Part shown: in pieces, positions 1 through 10,769 of the stretch | Position numbering within the stretch: position 1 is the stretch's first letter | Layout of the letters: each line of letters begins with the position of its first letter | Assembly: GCA_963082975.1 (NCBI GenBank) | Contig: OY720350.1 | Coordinates: 24,709,875-24,773,874, forward strand | DNA: 64,000 nucleotides | Origin: Labia minor | Taxonomy: Eukaryota > Arthropoda > Insecta > Dermaptera > Spongiphoridae | Direction of reading: 5' to 3' | Notes under the pieces: model-generated | The model's database searches: none | What the model was told of the DNA's origin: nothing | What the model saw: the letters and a program-made list of their open reading frames with translations, nothing else | Position numbers and translations under genes: made by a program

Positions 1-204
1 AATTTACGATTTGAAAATATTTTTGTATTCATTAAACATTAAAAATAATATATTCTGTTTTTTTAACCTTTCACTTTCAAATAGAAAAGAAGAAATATTC
101 AAATATATAGAAAGAATAAATAAAAATTAAGTTATATATGATCTAAATATTTTATTAAATAAATTAAAATAAGAACTTTTAGAATAAATTATTTAATTGA
201 ATTG

Positions 205-344
205 ATAACGGAATTTTGTAAATTAAACCACATATTGATATTTGTTATTGTAAATTTATTCAAAAAATACAAAAATATACACAACGTTTCGATTGCAGAA
301 GTAGCAAATATCAATATGTGGTTTAATTTACAAAATTCCGTTAT
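205..344. repeat. Foldback miniature element with 40-bp arms
   Basis: A left arm at 205-244 beginning ATAACGGAATTTTG is perfectly inverted at 305-344, leaving a 60-bp AT-rich spacer. The structure is that of a small MITE or foldback element. No transposase is encoded. The short open frame across it is only the read-through of the arms. No target duplication is convincing, so the superfamily is open. Confidence 0.75.
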
Positions 345-499
345 AAATAAAAACAACCACCAAAGCTTTAATAATTTAATATAATTGAATTGATATTTGA
401 ATATTAGAATTTAAAATAAAAAGTGAAATATTACAATAATTTTTAAATTTTGAGCAAATGTCATTTTATCGCCACCAGCGCCTCTATGATCTAGCATTG

Positions 500-720
500 T
501 AACTAAACTATTTTTATTTAAATTCCACCCACTGGACACACCTTAGCAATTAGCGGTTTAATAAAAGAAGTCTGACATGCCCTGAGACCTACTGAATATG
601 CATAAACAATTTCATAAAAATCGGTCCATTCGTTTCGGAGGAGTATCATTTCAAAGTTTTGTGACACGAGAATTTTATATATAAGATACAGTTCTTGCTA
701 GTATAATAAGATAAGATAAA
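500..720 (+). repeat. Helitron-like repeat end (family C-like)
   Basis: The stretch contains a motif common in arthropod Helitron-like elements (TTTCATAAAAATCGGTCCAT followed by TCGTTTCGGAGGAG) and ends with GCTAGTATAATAAGATAAGAT. The same terminus recurs near 1450-1469, 21328-21349, 57660-57678 and 58918-58938. The shared terminus is seen in the sequence; the Helitron assignment is inference. Confidence 0.5.
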
Positions 721-1232
721 ATGTGTTTATTAATAAACATTATTATTTTTTGAAAAGATTGCTTTAAAAATAGTCCAGCACTAAATATTATATATACTCT
801 TGTGCATTTCTTCCAATGTCTGAAACCCTTCTGGAATTTTTCTCTAGCTTTTAATTTTTTGAGCGATGCGCATTTAACCTCTCGAGTTTGACATCTTTAA
901 TCATTATTCTTAGAAACTGAGAAATTATCACGGAGACATATCTGGAGTATATGGAGATTTGAGCATCATTACAGTGTTGTTTTTTTGTCAATAATTTTCA
1001 AACAAACAATGAAATGTGAATAAGCGCATTATTGAAGTACCAAAACGAGTTATTTCGTTGTAAAACTGTTTGTTGTTTGCTAAAGATGCTCATTAATCAC
1101 TATTTGATTTTGTGCCAAGAATTTAGTTAAGTTTACCTTTAAAATCAAAGAACATAGCGACCTAACGGACTCAAAACACAATTATATTTTATTAGCTTAT
1201 CCTATATGGTTAATAATAATAAGTACCTGGAA

Positions 1233-1469
1233 CACCGGGCTATCGCTCGACCCTTTAAAAAATATGACGTCACTTGGATTTACTATTTTAAATTAATAAA
1301 ATACTAATAAAGTTGATTTTTCTCGAGGCTGAAACCAATACAGATCGATTTTACTTTATAAATATTATCTATGGTGTGAATTTCAAAAAAATACATCAAG
1401 CGGTTTAATATCTCAAAATATATACACAATATATACAAATATATATATGCTGGTATAATAAGATAAGAT
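1233..1469 (+). mobile_element. Family C Helitron-like element, short copy
   Basis: It starts TACCTGGAACACCGGGCTAT with CGCTCG following, contains a GACGTCA-bearing stretch and the phrase ATTATCTATGGTGTGAATTT, and ends AATAAGATAAGAT. Start, middle and end match the copy at 20975-21349 and the array at 57-59 kb. It is noncoding, so nonautonomous. Confidence 0.55.
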
Positions 1470-3000
1470 TTTTATATATATTTTCTGTTAACCAACAAAA
1501 CAACCCAAAAATTGCTCCGCAACTGAAACCATAAAATTAGAAAATTCAGGGTATATATATATAATCAATTTAATTGAATTAAATTATTAAATTTTAATTT
1601 AAGTTAACTCCAAGAACTTCGTACTTTTAATTGAATAATAAAATTTTATATAGATTGAATGATAAAAATTTTCCATTAGAGATTTTTTTTATATTTTAAT
1701 CTTCATTTAACTCGAGCTCAATTTAATTGATGCTCTACATGTTAAAGCCCATCTGGATCATTTTCTAAGTAGGACTTTTCTCTAAATTGAATTTCAAACA
1801 GATGCAGGAGAAAAACTCTATTATATTGCTCTTTTTATGATTAAAATTTAATATTAATGAATTGAAAGAGGAATATTATTTATATATACTAGAGAGGTTT
1901 TAATTTCCATTTCTAGCTTTTCATCAAGCAATTTATTCGTCTTTTAGTTATTTTTTTATTAATCAATCAAAAAGGGTAGACTACTTTCTTTAAAGTATAT
2001 TTATTTGACCTTAAAATAGAAATAGTATTTTTATTATATTATCTGTAACACTACATCTTTATTTTATGTATTTATTTATTTTCTTATTTTTTTAAAAGTT
2101 TTATATTAATTGAAAAATAATAATAATTTTGAATCATCAACATGATGAAAAGTTTATATAATTTAACAAAAAAATATTTATTATTAGAGTAATTATATTA
2201 CTAAAAGTTACTAATTAAACGTTTGCATTATTAGAGAATCTTGGCCAATTTTGATTAAGTAGTAAAGTTAATAGGCTTCCTTCTCATGAATTAATTAATA
2301 AGTAACTAAGATCTATACTGAATTCATAACGATGAGGTGAATTAAGATGCCAGAGATGAAAAAAAATCCATAGATAGTTGCCGTTGTGGAAGATCGATCC
2401 ACTTACCTAATCGATGAATAGGGCTAAAACGTATTAGCCCCAACGCCCCTTGGTCAGTACTGCAAGAGCTGTGAAATGAGAAAATCAATTAGATAATATT
2501 GATATGATGAATTGGCAATTGATATATTCAATTATTGATGAGAAATATAATTTTGGAATGTTTTCATTAATTATCGATATATATATTTGGAGGAGGGGAG
2601 GGGGGGAGCAAACAAATCAAAATAATTCAATAAAACTGTTTTTTTTTCTTCTCACAATTGGATGCTTTTAGAATGGAAATTTCACAAACTCTAATCCCAA
2701 TTCTTTAATTAAGTGATCATATCTTATATATATATATATATATATATACAAAAATAATGTTATATTGTATGAAACGAATAGCGTTGAAACTTTTTAAAAA
2801 AATAATTAAAATTACATATTTCAATTAAAGTTAATTGATTAAATTTTAATAAAATCTATTAATTATATTTACAAATATACATATATTATAAATAAATATT
2901 TAAAAAATATTCTATTTATATTTAGTAAAATTATATAGAATATATTTTTTTTTAAATTTTATAATCTAGATTCATCTTATTCCTTGATTAGAGATTGAAA
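1470..3000. other. AT-rich sequence without recognised gene
   Basis: Low-complexity AT-rich DNA with a (TA)n run near 2728-2748 and a G-rich run near 2591-2609. A less AT-rich patch at 2340-2475 contains a small hairpin (GGGCT...AGCCC, 2428-2447). No supported gene. Confidence 0.5.
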
Positions 3001-3001
3001 C

Positions 3002-3083
3002 AGAAAATGGAATAATTATCATGAATTGGGATACGAATTACTCTCACAACCGCCATATACTGCGTATTTAGACCCGAGTAACT
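3002..3083 (+). pseudogene. Mariner transposase pseudogene, part 1 (interrupted)
   Basis: Translation in the frame of GAA at 3023 gives ELGYELLSQPPY followed by a degenerate form of the mariner YSPDLAPSDY motif (here YTAYLDPSN). It breaks at the TA (3083-3084) where the mariner element 3085-3996 begins and resumes in the same frame at 3997. This is the host element for a nested insertion. The catalytic third Asp position reads Asn, and the rest of the gene upstream is not recognisable. Confidence 0.7.
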
Positions 3084-3084
3084 A

Positions 3085-3996
3085 CACCCTCCATTCCAAA
3101 AGAAACCGAACTTTTAAAAATAAATAGTACCACTAATGACAACTGTTATAATATTTTACCTGTAGATGGCTTAGTCCTTCATTGACTGGTATAAATTACA
3201 TGACATTTGGATGCATACAACAAAAGTTATTGCGTTTCAAATGTCAGTGTGTTTTGTACATCGGTCGGAAAATGAGTTTCAAACAAAGAGCTGCAATTGA
3301 TTTTTGTGTTAAACTTGGTAAAATTTTTACTGAAACGCACCAAATGCTACAAAATGCATATGATGATGATTGTCTATCCCGTACGCAAGTTTACGAGTGG
3401 TTCGGGCGATTCAAATCGGGTAGAGAGACGCTGGATGATGACGAAAGATCAGCCCGTTCCAGAACCAGATTATCGGAAGAAAATATTGAAAAAGTGCGTG
3501 AATTCATAAAAAATAACAAAAAATCGTTTAAAAAATTTTACTTGGGCGTCATGAAGCGTTTGCTGGCAAGAATTCGCCGTATTCGGCCAGAATATCGAGA
3601 AATCGGCAGTTGGACTCTTATGCACGATAATGCACCATCACATCGTTCGCGACTTGTAACTGAATTTTTGGTCAGAAATCACGTTATTCCTTTGCATCAT
3701 TCGCCCTATTCACCAGATCTGGCTCCATGCGACTTCTATCTGTTCCCTAAACTGCATTTGGCGATGAAAGGAAAGTGGCACGCAACGATTGAAGCCATTG
3801 AGAAGGCGACGACCGACGTCCTAAAGACCATTCCAATAAAGGACATGGAGAAGTCGTTTGACAACTTGTTGGAGCGTGCAAATTTGTGTATCGATGCAGA
3901 AGGGAAATTAATTGATTAATAAAAATGATTTGTTCCAAAATGTACATTGGTTTTTTGTTTTTTTAAAAAGTTCGGTTTCTTTTGGAATGGAGGGTG
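3085..3996 (+). mobile_element. Mariner element, 912 bp, internally deleted, with TA target duplication
   Basis: Terminal inverted repeats are identical for the first 31 bases (both begin CACCCTCCATTCC) and are flanked by TA at 3083-3084 and 3997-3998, the Tc1/mariner target-site signature. The element is shorter than the roughly 1.3 kb of intact mariners because the middle of the transposase is missing. The identical TIRs, intact open frame and clean target site point to recent activity. It sits inside an older mariner pseudogene. Confidence 0.93.
3272..3919 (+). CDS. Mariner transposase, internally deleted (215 aa)
   Basis: I chose the ATG at 3272 because MSFKQRAAIDFCVKLGK is where family members begin; the frame stays open back to an ATG at 3182, with no family match there. 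Residues 1-75 form the N-terminal helix-turn-helix region (TQVYEWFGRFKSGRETL). After about residue 85 the sequence jumps to the C-terminal half: VMKRLLARIRR, then HDNAPSH (second catalytic Asp), then YSPDLAPCDFYLF (third Asp), ending near residue 215. Intact mariner transposases have about 340-350 residues, so around 130 are missing, including the first catalytic Asp. The protein could bind TIRs but should not cut DNA. It might act as a competitor of active transposase, which is inference. TIRs flank the gene directly. Confidence 0.9.
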   Translation: MSFKQRAAIDFCVKLGKIFTETHQMLQNAYDDDCLSRTQVYEWFGRFKSGRETLDDDERSARSRTRLSEENIEKVREFIKNNKKSFKKFYLGVMKRLLARIRRIRPEYREIGSWTLMHDNAPSHRSRLVTEFLVRNHVIPLHHSPYSPDLAPCDFYLFPKLHLAMKGKWHATIEAIEKATTDVLKTIPIKDMEKSFDNLLERANLCIDAEGKLID

Positions 3997-4180
3997 TATT
4001 TCTTGTTTCCAAACCTGAAGAAATTTCTCGGCAGAAAGAGATTTGACTCCAACGATGGTATCATGTAACAAACAAATCTATTTTGATGTCCTCAACAAAT
4101 CTTATTTTTTGGAAGGGATAAAAAAATTGGAGAAATGTTAACGAAGTGTATAGAGCTCAAAGGAGTCTACGTTGAAAAAT
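3997..4180 (+). pseudogene. Mariner (SETMAR-like) transposase pseudogene, part 2
   Basis: Just past the right TIR the interrupted frame continues as YFLFPNLKKFLGRKRF, the usual sequence after the third catalytic position. After stop codons and a frame change come ILFFGRDKKIGEML and KCIELKGVYVEK, matching the family's closing residues (a KCIELKGDYVEK-type end). The pieces at 3002-3083 and here are one old copy split by the younger element. Nothing functional is expected. Confidence 0.75.
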
Positions 4181-6235
4181 AAAATAATTTTTTATCCAAA
4201 TACCAGTATTCATTCAAAAAAGTCAGGGACTTATTGACCTGCCCTCACAATGTGAATCCATGGTAGAAATTGAGATTTTTTAATAGTTACACCTAAATAA
4301 ATTTGTATATCATTATTATCTCACTTGTTATGTCATAAGAACCAAAAATAAAATTATTATAAAAATGAGAAATTTGGAGTAAAACTTATTTTAATATGTT
4401 TCATTAGTTGAAGTGGTTGAAGTATGCAAAGAAATTTTCAGAGATGAGTTCTATTGTTGTAATTTTTAAAAATAATACAATGAGAGTTCACAAAATTATT
4501 TAGAATATGTACTAAAACATTAAGGATTATAGGATGAGGTGTTTTGAATTGATGCGAAGGTATGTACGGAGGCAGTGGGGAAGAGAGAGGTTGAAATACG
4601 TTTAAAATATCCTACATATATTATTATTATTATTTCTATTATTTATTATTATGATTATTATGATTATTTATATGATTAATGCTAATTTTGCTATTATAAA
4701 ATCAGATCATTTTTTTAAGATATGCATATTGTAAAAGTTCAAAAAGTATGATCAGCTGTTATCTGGTGGATTGTGAGTTTAATTTAAATTTTCATTTAAA
4801 ATTAAACATCTCTTTTTTATTATTGTTTATTAGAAATAATGGGACGTTTATTAAATAATAGTATATAATATAAATCTTAGAGGAGGGCTCTTTGCCAAAG
4901 TGATTATAACCTCGTTAGTTTCTCAGCAACCACATAATTCTTATTAAATGTTATTGTTATTGGTTTAATTTTATTTTTAATGATAATATAAAACACATTT
5001 GAAACAAACAAAATTTTAAAATACCAATGTAAATATTACAAAATCTCTAATCTTTCAAATTTCATGTCAGATACCTTTTAATTCATTTATTTGAGTTATT
5101 TATATATTTTGTAGTCAAAGTACTTGAGAGAGAATAGAAGTTGAATGGTGAATAATCAAGATAGAGAAGGTTGTAGAAATATGAACTTTTGAGTTCAGTA
5201 GTGAAAAATATTAGTTTATCTGCAGGTATAATAAAAATGAAAATTAGTTTATTTGTTTTTAATAATCACACATAAACAATTTAGAAAATTTCAGAGTTCT
5301 GATTTGGATTAATCATTTCATTCATAAATGTATTTAGTTAACATTTAATCAACCTGTTAAAACAAATATTTGATTAAGACAATGACAAAATGGTTAAAAG
5401 ATTGTAAATTTTAATCAAAATCAAGAGAGGGACAGATCAATTTCAACGTATTAAATTATAACAAATATTTGCCTATAGGGAATATTAGATTAATGGCATA
5501 ACTAAACAATACAAAGGTTATCAAATTTAGAAATCAGGTCAAATTTCACGAATTTATTAACTATATTTGTAAAATGAATATATTTCAATTAAAGTTTATA
5601 TAATCATTTCATTCGATTTGTTATTTCATTTACTGATATATACCTATAGTATATATATATGCGTTTATATGTATATACCTATTACATAGAACTTAATTTA
5701 TAATATCTTTTTGAAAATAAACTCATCATGAAAAGAATATCTGATTAAGGTTGAAATTTGATAAAAATTACATTTGATCAAGTAATGAATTCTTTTTATA
5801 ATTGATTCATTATTTTTGTCTGTAATCAATGTCAATGATACATATTGAAAAAAAGTTTTTCTGGTTCATATTTCTCTCAAGTATTTTGTTTTATTCTAAC
5901 AAGATGTTTTTTTTTAGTTTAACAAATTATAATCAAAGAATTTAATATTATTATGATTTTGTTTAATACTGAAAATTAAATTATATTATAATATATTATA
6001 ATAAAAATAGGAACAAATAGAAGAGATGAGAAATATTATAAAAAAAAAAACTTTAATAAATATTTTTAAATAAATATATATATTGTTTTTGTACGAAATG
6101 ATTGATTTAAGTAAATGAAAAATTATTAATTTAAAAAAAAAATTAGATATCTGAATTTAAGGAAAATAATTTTAGATGAATTTATTTAAATTAAAAAAAA
6201 AGGATTATTATTGTAATGAAGGTTATTTATAATGA
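4181..6235. other. AT-rich sequence without recognised gene
   Basis: Simple AT-rich DNA with TTA/ATT runs near 4620-4670 and several poly(A) and poly(T) tracts. No coding, RNA or element signature that I can support. Confidence 0.5.
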
Positions 6236-6239
6236 TAGA

Positions 6240-6478
6240 GATACACAACGGATTTTGATAAAATTTGGTAGATTTACTTAATACATCAATAGCTTGAATG
6301 CACCAACTTTTGGTGTATATCCGGAAACCGGAAGGGGTAGTTTCCAATGTATTAATTTTATATTCATTGTCGGAAATTTTTCACATAAAATATAGTAGTA
6401 ATTAATAATTAAGTATTTAAACTAAAAATTAAAACCAAGATCAAATCGTCAGTCGGTTCTGTGCCTGGCCACATCTCA
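6240..6478 (-). repeat. Family A element, diverged, reverse orientation
   Basis: In reverse order it carries family A landmarks: ACGGATTTTGATAAAATTTG, TACTTAATACATCAAT, a CACCAACTTTTGGTG palindrome, CCGGAAACCGGAAG, then GTCAGTCGGTTCTGTGCCTGG at the other end. The spacing and diverged sequence suggest an older subfamily. Noncoding. Confidence 0.6.
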
Positions 6479-6702
6479 TATTTTATAATGATATTAACTG
6501 AGATTAGAAAATGTATAATGGATTAGGAATCATTGGTCAGCTTCTATGAAAACAGATTGTTTTAAAATAAAACATTTATATAAACTAAGGCCTTATCTTT
6601 TTGGACTTTTATCAGAACCTTCATCAGAATTTTCTTCAGGATTTTGATATTTTATGAATATTAAGAGACGCCTACATAATTAAATAATATCTATCTATCT
6701 CT

Positions 6703-6978
6703 GTGGCTCTAGGGAACTTGAAAGTTCTTGGCCGGAGGAACCACACCCCTCCAAGTATTCCTATTCTGAGCCACAACCCTCACGTCCCAATCCTCTCCCA
6801 TCTCTCTCACGTCCTTTCCCACATTATCCACCCACCGTATCCTTGGTCTTCTAAGCGGACGTTTCCCACTCGGAATCCCTACCAATATATATTTCGCCAT
6901 TCTATCTTCTCCCATTCTAGCCACGCGTCCTGCCCACCGCAGCCTTCTCGATTTTATGATTCTAACTATATCTGGAGA
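6703..6978 (-). pseudogene. LINE reverse transcriptase C-terminal fragment (type 1)
   Basis: The minus strand encodes RRLRWAGRVARMGEDRMA, then a GKRPLRRPRIRW segment and a DVREMGEDWDV...RNTWRGVV tail. This is the C-terminal end of the ORF2 protein of arthropod non-LTR retrotransposons (the LRWAGHVARM...GRPRxRW family). Only the last 90 or so residues remain, as in a 5'-truncated insertion. Related fragments lie at 15060-15640 (minus) and 23051-23221 (plus). Confidence 0.8.
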
Positions 6979-6979
6979 T

Positions 6980-7636
6980 ATAATTAATTAAATAATATAA
7001 TAAATAATATAATAATTAATTAATATTTTTATTTAAATATTTTTTTTAATATGCGAGGACTTATAATCCTGAAAAAGTATTTAACATGAACGAAACTTTA
7101 TTGGAAGCAAATGCCTAATCAAACGTTCATTTCAAAAACCGAAAAATCTGCTCCTGAGTTGTAAGGTGTCTAAAGAATGATTAACTTTGCTGCTTGGTGC
7201 AAATGCCGCGGGTGATTTTAAGATAAACTCACTTTTAATATATTTTTCCGAAAATCCAAGGCTTTTTAAAGGACCAAATAAAAATCAGTTGCCTGTCATA
7301 TGAAGATCCAATAAACACGCCTGGATGATTAAAGTTACTTTTGAGGGTTGGGTCAAAAGTCACTTCAGATAAAAGGCATTTAAAAAAAAGTTATACATAC
7401 CCATATTTTATGTAATATGAAGTTGTTTCATTTTTGTTTATAGATTTTTGGAGTCTGTTATTATTTGATGTATAAATGTATGCACTTGTTATGTATTTTT
7501 AATTTAAATGAAATAAAAAATGAAATAAAAAGAGAAAATAAATTTGGAATTAAAAACCATATTACATATTTAAAAAAAAATGTGGAACCGATCCCGATGA
7601 ATTTGTATGCATTTGTACTGGAATAATTGACTTTTT
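6980..7636. other. AT-rich sequence without recognised gene
   Basis: Mostly AT-rich. Positions 7040-7370 are somewhat less AT-rich (for example GGTGCAAATGCCGCGGGTG near 7196-7214) but have no convincing frame or repeat relationship. Confidence 0.4.
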
Positions 7637-7707
7637 ATACGCCTTTTCGCTTTGTGGCCAAGTTTCGTGGTAGGTATCTAGGCCGCAAAGCGAGGTATGG
7701 GTGTATA
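7637..7707. repeat. Very small palindromic element
   Basis: CGCTTTGTGGCC (7648-7659) is inverted as GGCCGCAAAGCG (7681-7692). The pairing extends loosely outward to ATACGCC on the left and GGGTGTAT on the right. About 70 bp with imperfect TIRs: either a tiny MITE remnant or a stem-loop. TA flanks both ends, but TA is common here. Confidence 0.45.
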
Positions 7708-8854
7708 GTATATTGGATTGACAGAAAATTCAAGGACAGTTTCGAATGTTATATGATAAGAGTGACAGATTGAAAATATCTCTTTTGATAAAATACTAAG
7801 TGTATTTGCAATTTGATCCCACGAATCGATTTACAGACGTATCTGAATTGCTATTCTTCCCACAATATATATATATATATAGTTGAGAGTTATATGAATT
7901 ATAAAGAGAGAGATATAGGTATTTCTTGGTCATTCTATATTTTCTCCAAAAATAACTTTGATTTGTGTTTATCTTCTTCTTTCTTAAAGACGGATGACGT
8001 AAATCAAAATAGAAAGTAATATATCAAAAATACGCTATATAAAAAGTTTTTTTTTTTATAGAAATGAGTTTAATCCAAGAGAAATGTGTAAATATTCTAT
8101 GCACGTTCTAAACGTTCTTTAGCAGACCTCACTTCAAGGCTTATTGTGATGAATGACTTTGGATGATGATGAAGATGATGATGAGGGTGTTATTCCCTCT
8201 CATCTATTGTTATTTTAATGTAATATATACGTATTAGTCAAAAATCTATTGTAATATTCAGTAACAAATAATATTTATTATTTATTTTGTATTTGTATTT
8301 GTTTAATTGGATTAAAATCATTTGGATTTATTTCTTTTTTTGTATCTTTGAAAGAATCGAGAATAAAAATAATAACCTTGTGTAGATGATTTCATACTTT
8401 TCATGTTCAATGGATAGTCGCTGATGTAATATAAAATCAATTAATGCCATAATTGAATTCTGGTCATTTCCAAGAAATCGGTCTCCCCATTGGTCAAAGT
8501 ATTAATACGAATAGGAATACACCTTTGATAGAATTAAAATTTTCAACCCCTTTTTTTATTTTTTTACTGGAAGATACCATTAATCAATTTAATCCCGATT
8601 AAATTATTTAATTATTTATTTTTTGATCTTTTCAATTTTATTAAAGTTTTTTTTATAACGAAGTAAAAATCGTTGATTGGTTGAGAATATCGAGAATTAT
8701 TAGTTAAATTTTAAATGTTATAATATACTAGATATTTATTGAAAAAATAAGTACCATTAAAACATCATTTTATATAATTATATAATATATATAGTTTATT
8801 TTCTTTTATCATTCAAATTTATCATTTTAAACAAACAAAAAAATCAGTTATATA
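7708..8854. other. AT-rich sequence with a GAT microsatellite
   Basis: AT-rich, with an imperfect (GAT)n tract at 8160-8185. No supported coding signal; the 68-codon frame at 7813-8019 has no family features and atypical composition. Confidence 0.45.
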
Positions 8855-8856
8855 TA

Positions 8857-9412
8857 CGAGGTCTGTCTAGAAAGTATCGGGCCTACCTTTATATATCCGT
8901 GCTGGCGTTATTCTGGATGGGTGGTATCCTTCGAAGTAATCCCCACTTGATTAAATAACACGGTTCCAGAGATGTTTCCACTTCTCGCAACAATCCTGGA
9001 ACTCGCTTTTAGGGATGGTCTTGAGTACGCTTGTCGCATTATTTTGAACCATGGTTTTGTCATCGAATCGCTGTCCTTTGAGTGGTTTTTGAATTTTGGA
9101 AACACATTGCTTCGCCAACCTCCGTACAGTCCCGACATAGCCCCTTGTGGCTTTTGACTGTTTCCAAAACACAAAAAACCACTCAAAGGACAGTGATTCG
9201 ATGACAAAACGACGGTTCAAAATAATGCGACGAGCGTACTCAAGACCATCCCTAAAAGCGAGTTCCAGGATTCGAGAAGTGGAAACATCACTGGAACCGT
9301 GTTATTCAATCAAGTGGGGATTACTTCGAAGGATGCCACCCGCCCGATGATCCAGAATAAAGCCAGCGCGGATATATAAAAGTAGGCTCGATACTTTCTG
9401 AACAGACCTCGT
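8857..9412. mobile_element. Palindromic mariner derivative made from the 3' end
   Basis: Ends begin CGAGGTCTGT and are flanked by TA (8855-8856 and 9413-9414). Arms of about 250 bp (8857-9104 and 9155-9412) are inverted near-copies around a spacer of about 50 bp. Both arms encode the last part of a mariner transposase reading outward: each has NNATSVLKTIPKSEFQD, and near the centre the plus frame has PPYSPDIAPCGF, in which the third catalytic Asp is Gly, then stops. The element is thus a foldback of one transposon end and has no N-terminal or middle part. It cannot encode transposase; it could be mobilised in trans. Confidence 0.85.
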
Positions 9413-9419
9413 ATATATA

Positions 9420-10380
9420 ATTAAATAATACCCAAGAGAGAGAGAGAGAGTGAGATCAAAATATAATCAACTAATTTTTTTTTCTAACTTTCCGAGTTAA
9501 TTTTTTTTTTAAAAAAAAAAGCCAAGAGAGCAAATCATGTCTTTTTTTGTATGTAACCTATCAATAAATACATTTCCTGAATAAAACGAATGGTTCTCCA
9601 AATGTCAATAAAAGTCAATCAATATTGCGACAATATAATACTAAATGTCATTTTGTCAAAAATTTTAGAAATACTTTTAAAAAATACTGATTCAAACAAT
9701 AAACTAACCTACCATTACGTTTATTATATTTAAATATCTATTGAATAATATGATTCATTGATTTTAGATTAATACGTTTATCATTTCAATATTGAATTTA
9801 TAATTATAACAAAATTGTAACAAATTGTATGTATTTTAGTTAGAATGTCCTTTATCATGATGGAATTAGAAATCATCACCGATAAAGATCTATTATATAT
9901 GAATCACTCCTAATTTTCATCGAAAAAAATATACATACTTTTATTTTTATTTTTCTATTTATTTCGATATCTAAGCATATTTCAGTCATTTACATACACT
10001 TACATAATTTTTTAGAACTTGGTAATGACTGAAACTTCGTCCTTAACTTTTGTAGTTCAGCATTTTACCACTAAACTACAGGACTGATGAATACACTGAA
10101 TTTTGTTACAATAAATTAATTTTGTAAAAATCACTAGGGATAACATTTTTTATAATATATTATATATTTTTAAATAAGTAGTTTAAAGTAATTTATTTTA
10201 TTAAAAGAGTGTAATTCTGGAAATTGTGATTTGTTTGTAAATCTGGCAATGGTTTTGGTCAAAATGAAACTACTAATATAGTCATTGGTTGTACATGTGT
10301 TTGTACTCGTACATGTGTTCACAGTAGTGAAAAAGAAGTCATGTAGTGTAGTTGATATTTGAAATTTATCTCTTGTTGGA
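9420..10380. other. AT-rich sequence without recognised gene
   Basis: A (GA)n tract near 9435-9450, a T/A homopolymer palindrome near 9499-9521, then featureless AT-rich DNA. Confidence 0.5.
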
Positions 10381-10384
10381 GGAA

Positions 10385-10765
10385 AAAGTATTTATAGTTG
10401 AGCATTATTTCTGTTTATACTGAATTGATCTTCAAGGTGGATCGAGTTTAAAAATTTACAGAACAATTCCGTAATAAGAAGTCACCACGAAGAACAGTTA
10501 TTGTTAACGAAGCTCACCGTTCTGGTAGTTTACTATGTCAACTGAAGGGAATGTTTGGTCGGCCTGATGAATAGACAGTAATATCAATGCGATATCGAGA
10601 ATCTCTAGAATGAAAATTTTTCCAGAAAGAATAATTTCTCGTGGTACTTATCTCTCATACCTGTCCGATTCCTCTTATCTTACACCACTTGATACCTGGT
10701 GATGTGGAATATTAAAGAATGTGCTCAAGAAATGTAATTACATAGTATGGTAGCAACTTTTGTTG
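10385..10765 (+). pseudogene. Possible decayed Tc1/mariner-type transposase
   Basis: The block is less AT-rich than its surroundings. In shifting frames it gives SYLTPLDTW...GILKNVLKK, resembling the RSPDLTPLDFFLWGxLKN region of insect Tc1/mariner-type transposases that carry an N-terminal DUF4817 helix-turn-helix. Many stops and frame changes separate the pieces and no TIRs were found. The match rests on one short motif, so this is tentative. Confidence 0.3.
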
Positions 10766-10769
10766 AAGG

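Noticed and set aside
3747-3947. 66-codon minus-strand frame
   Set aside because: Antisense shadow of the mariner transposase frame.
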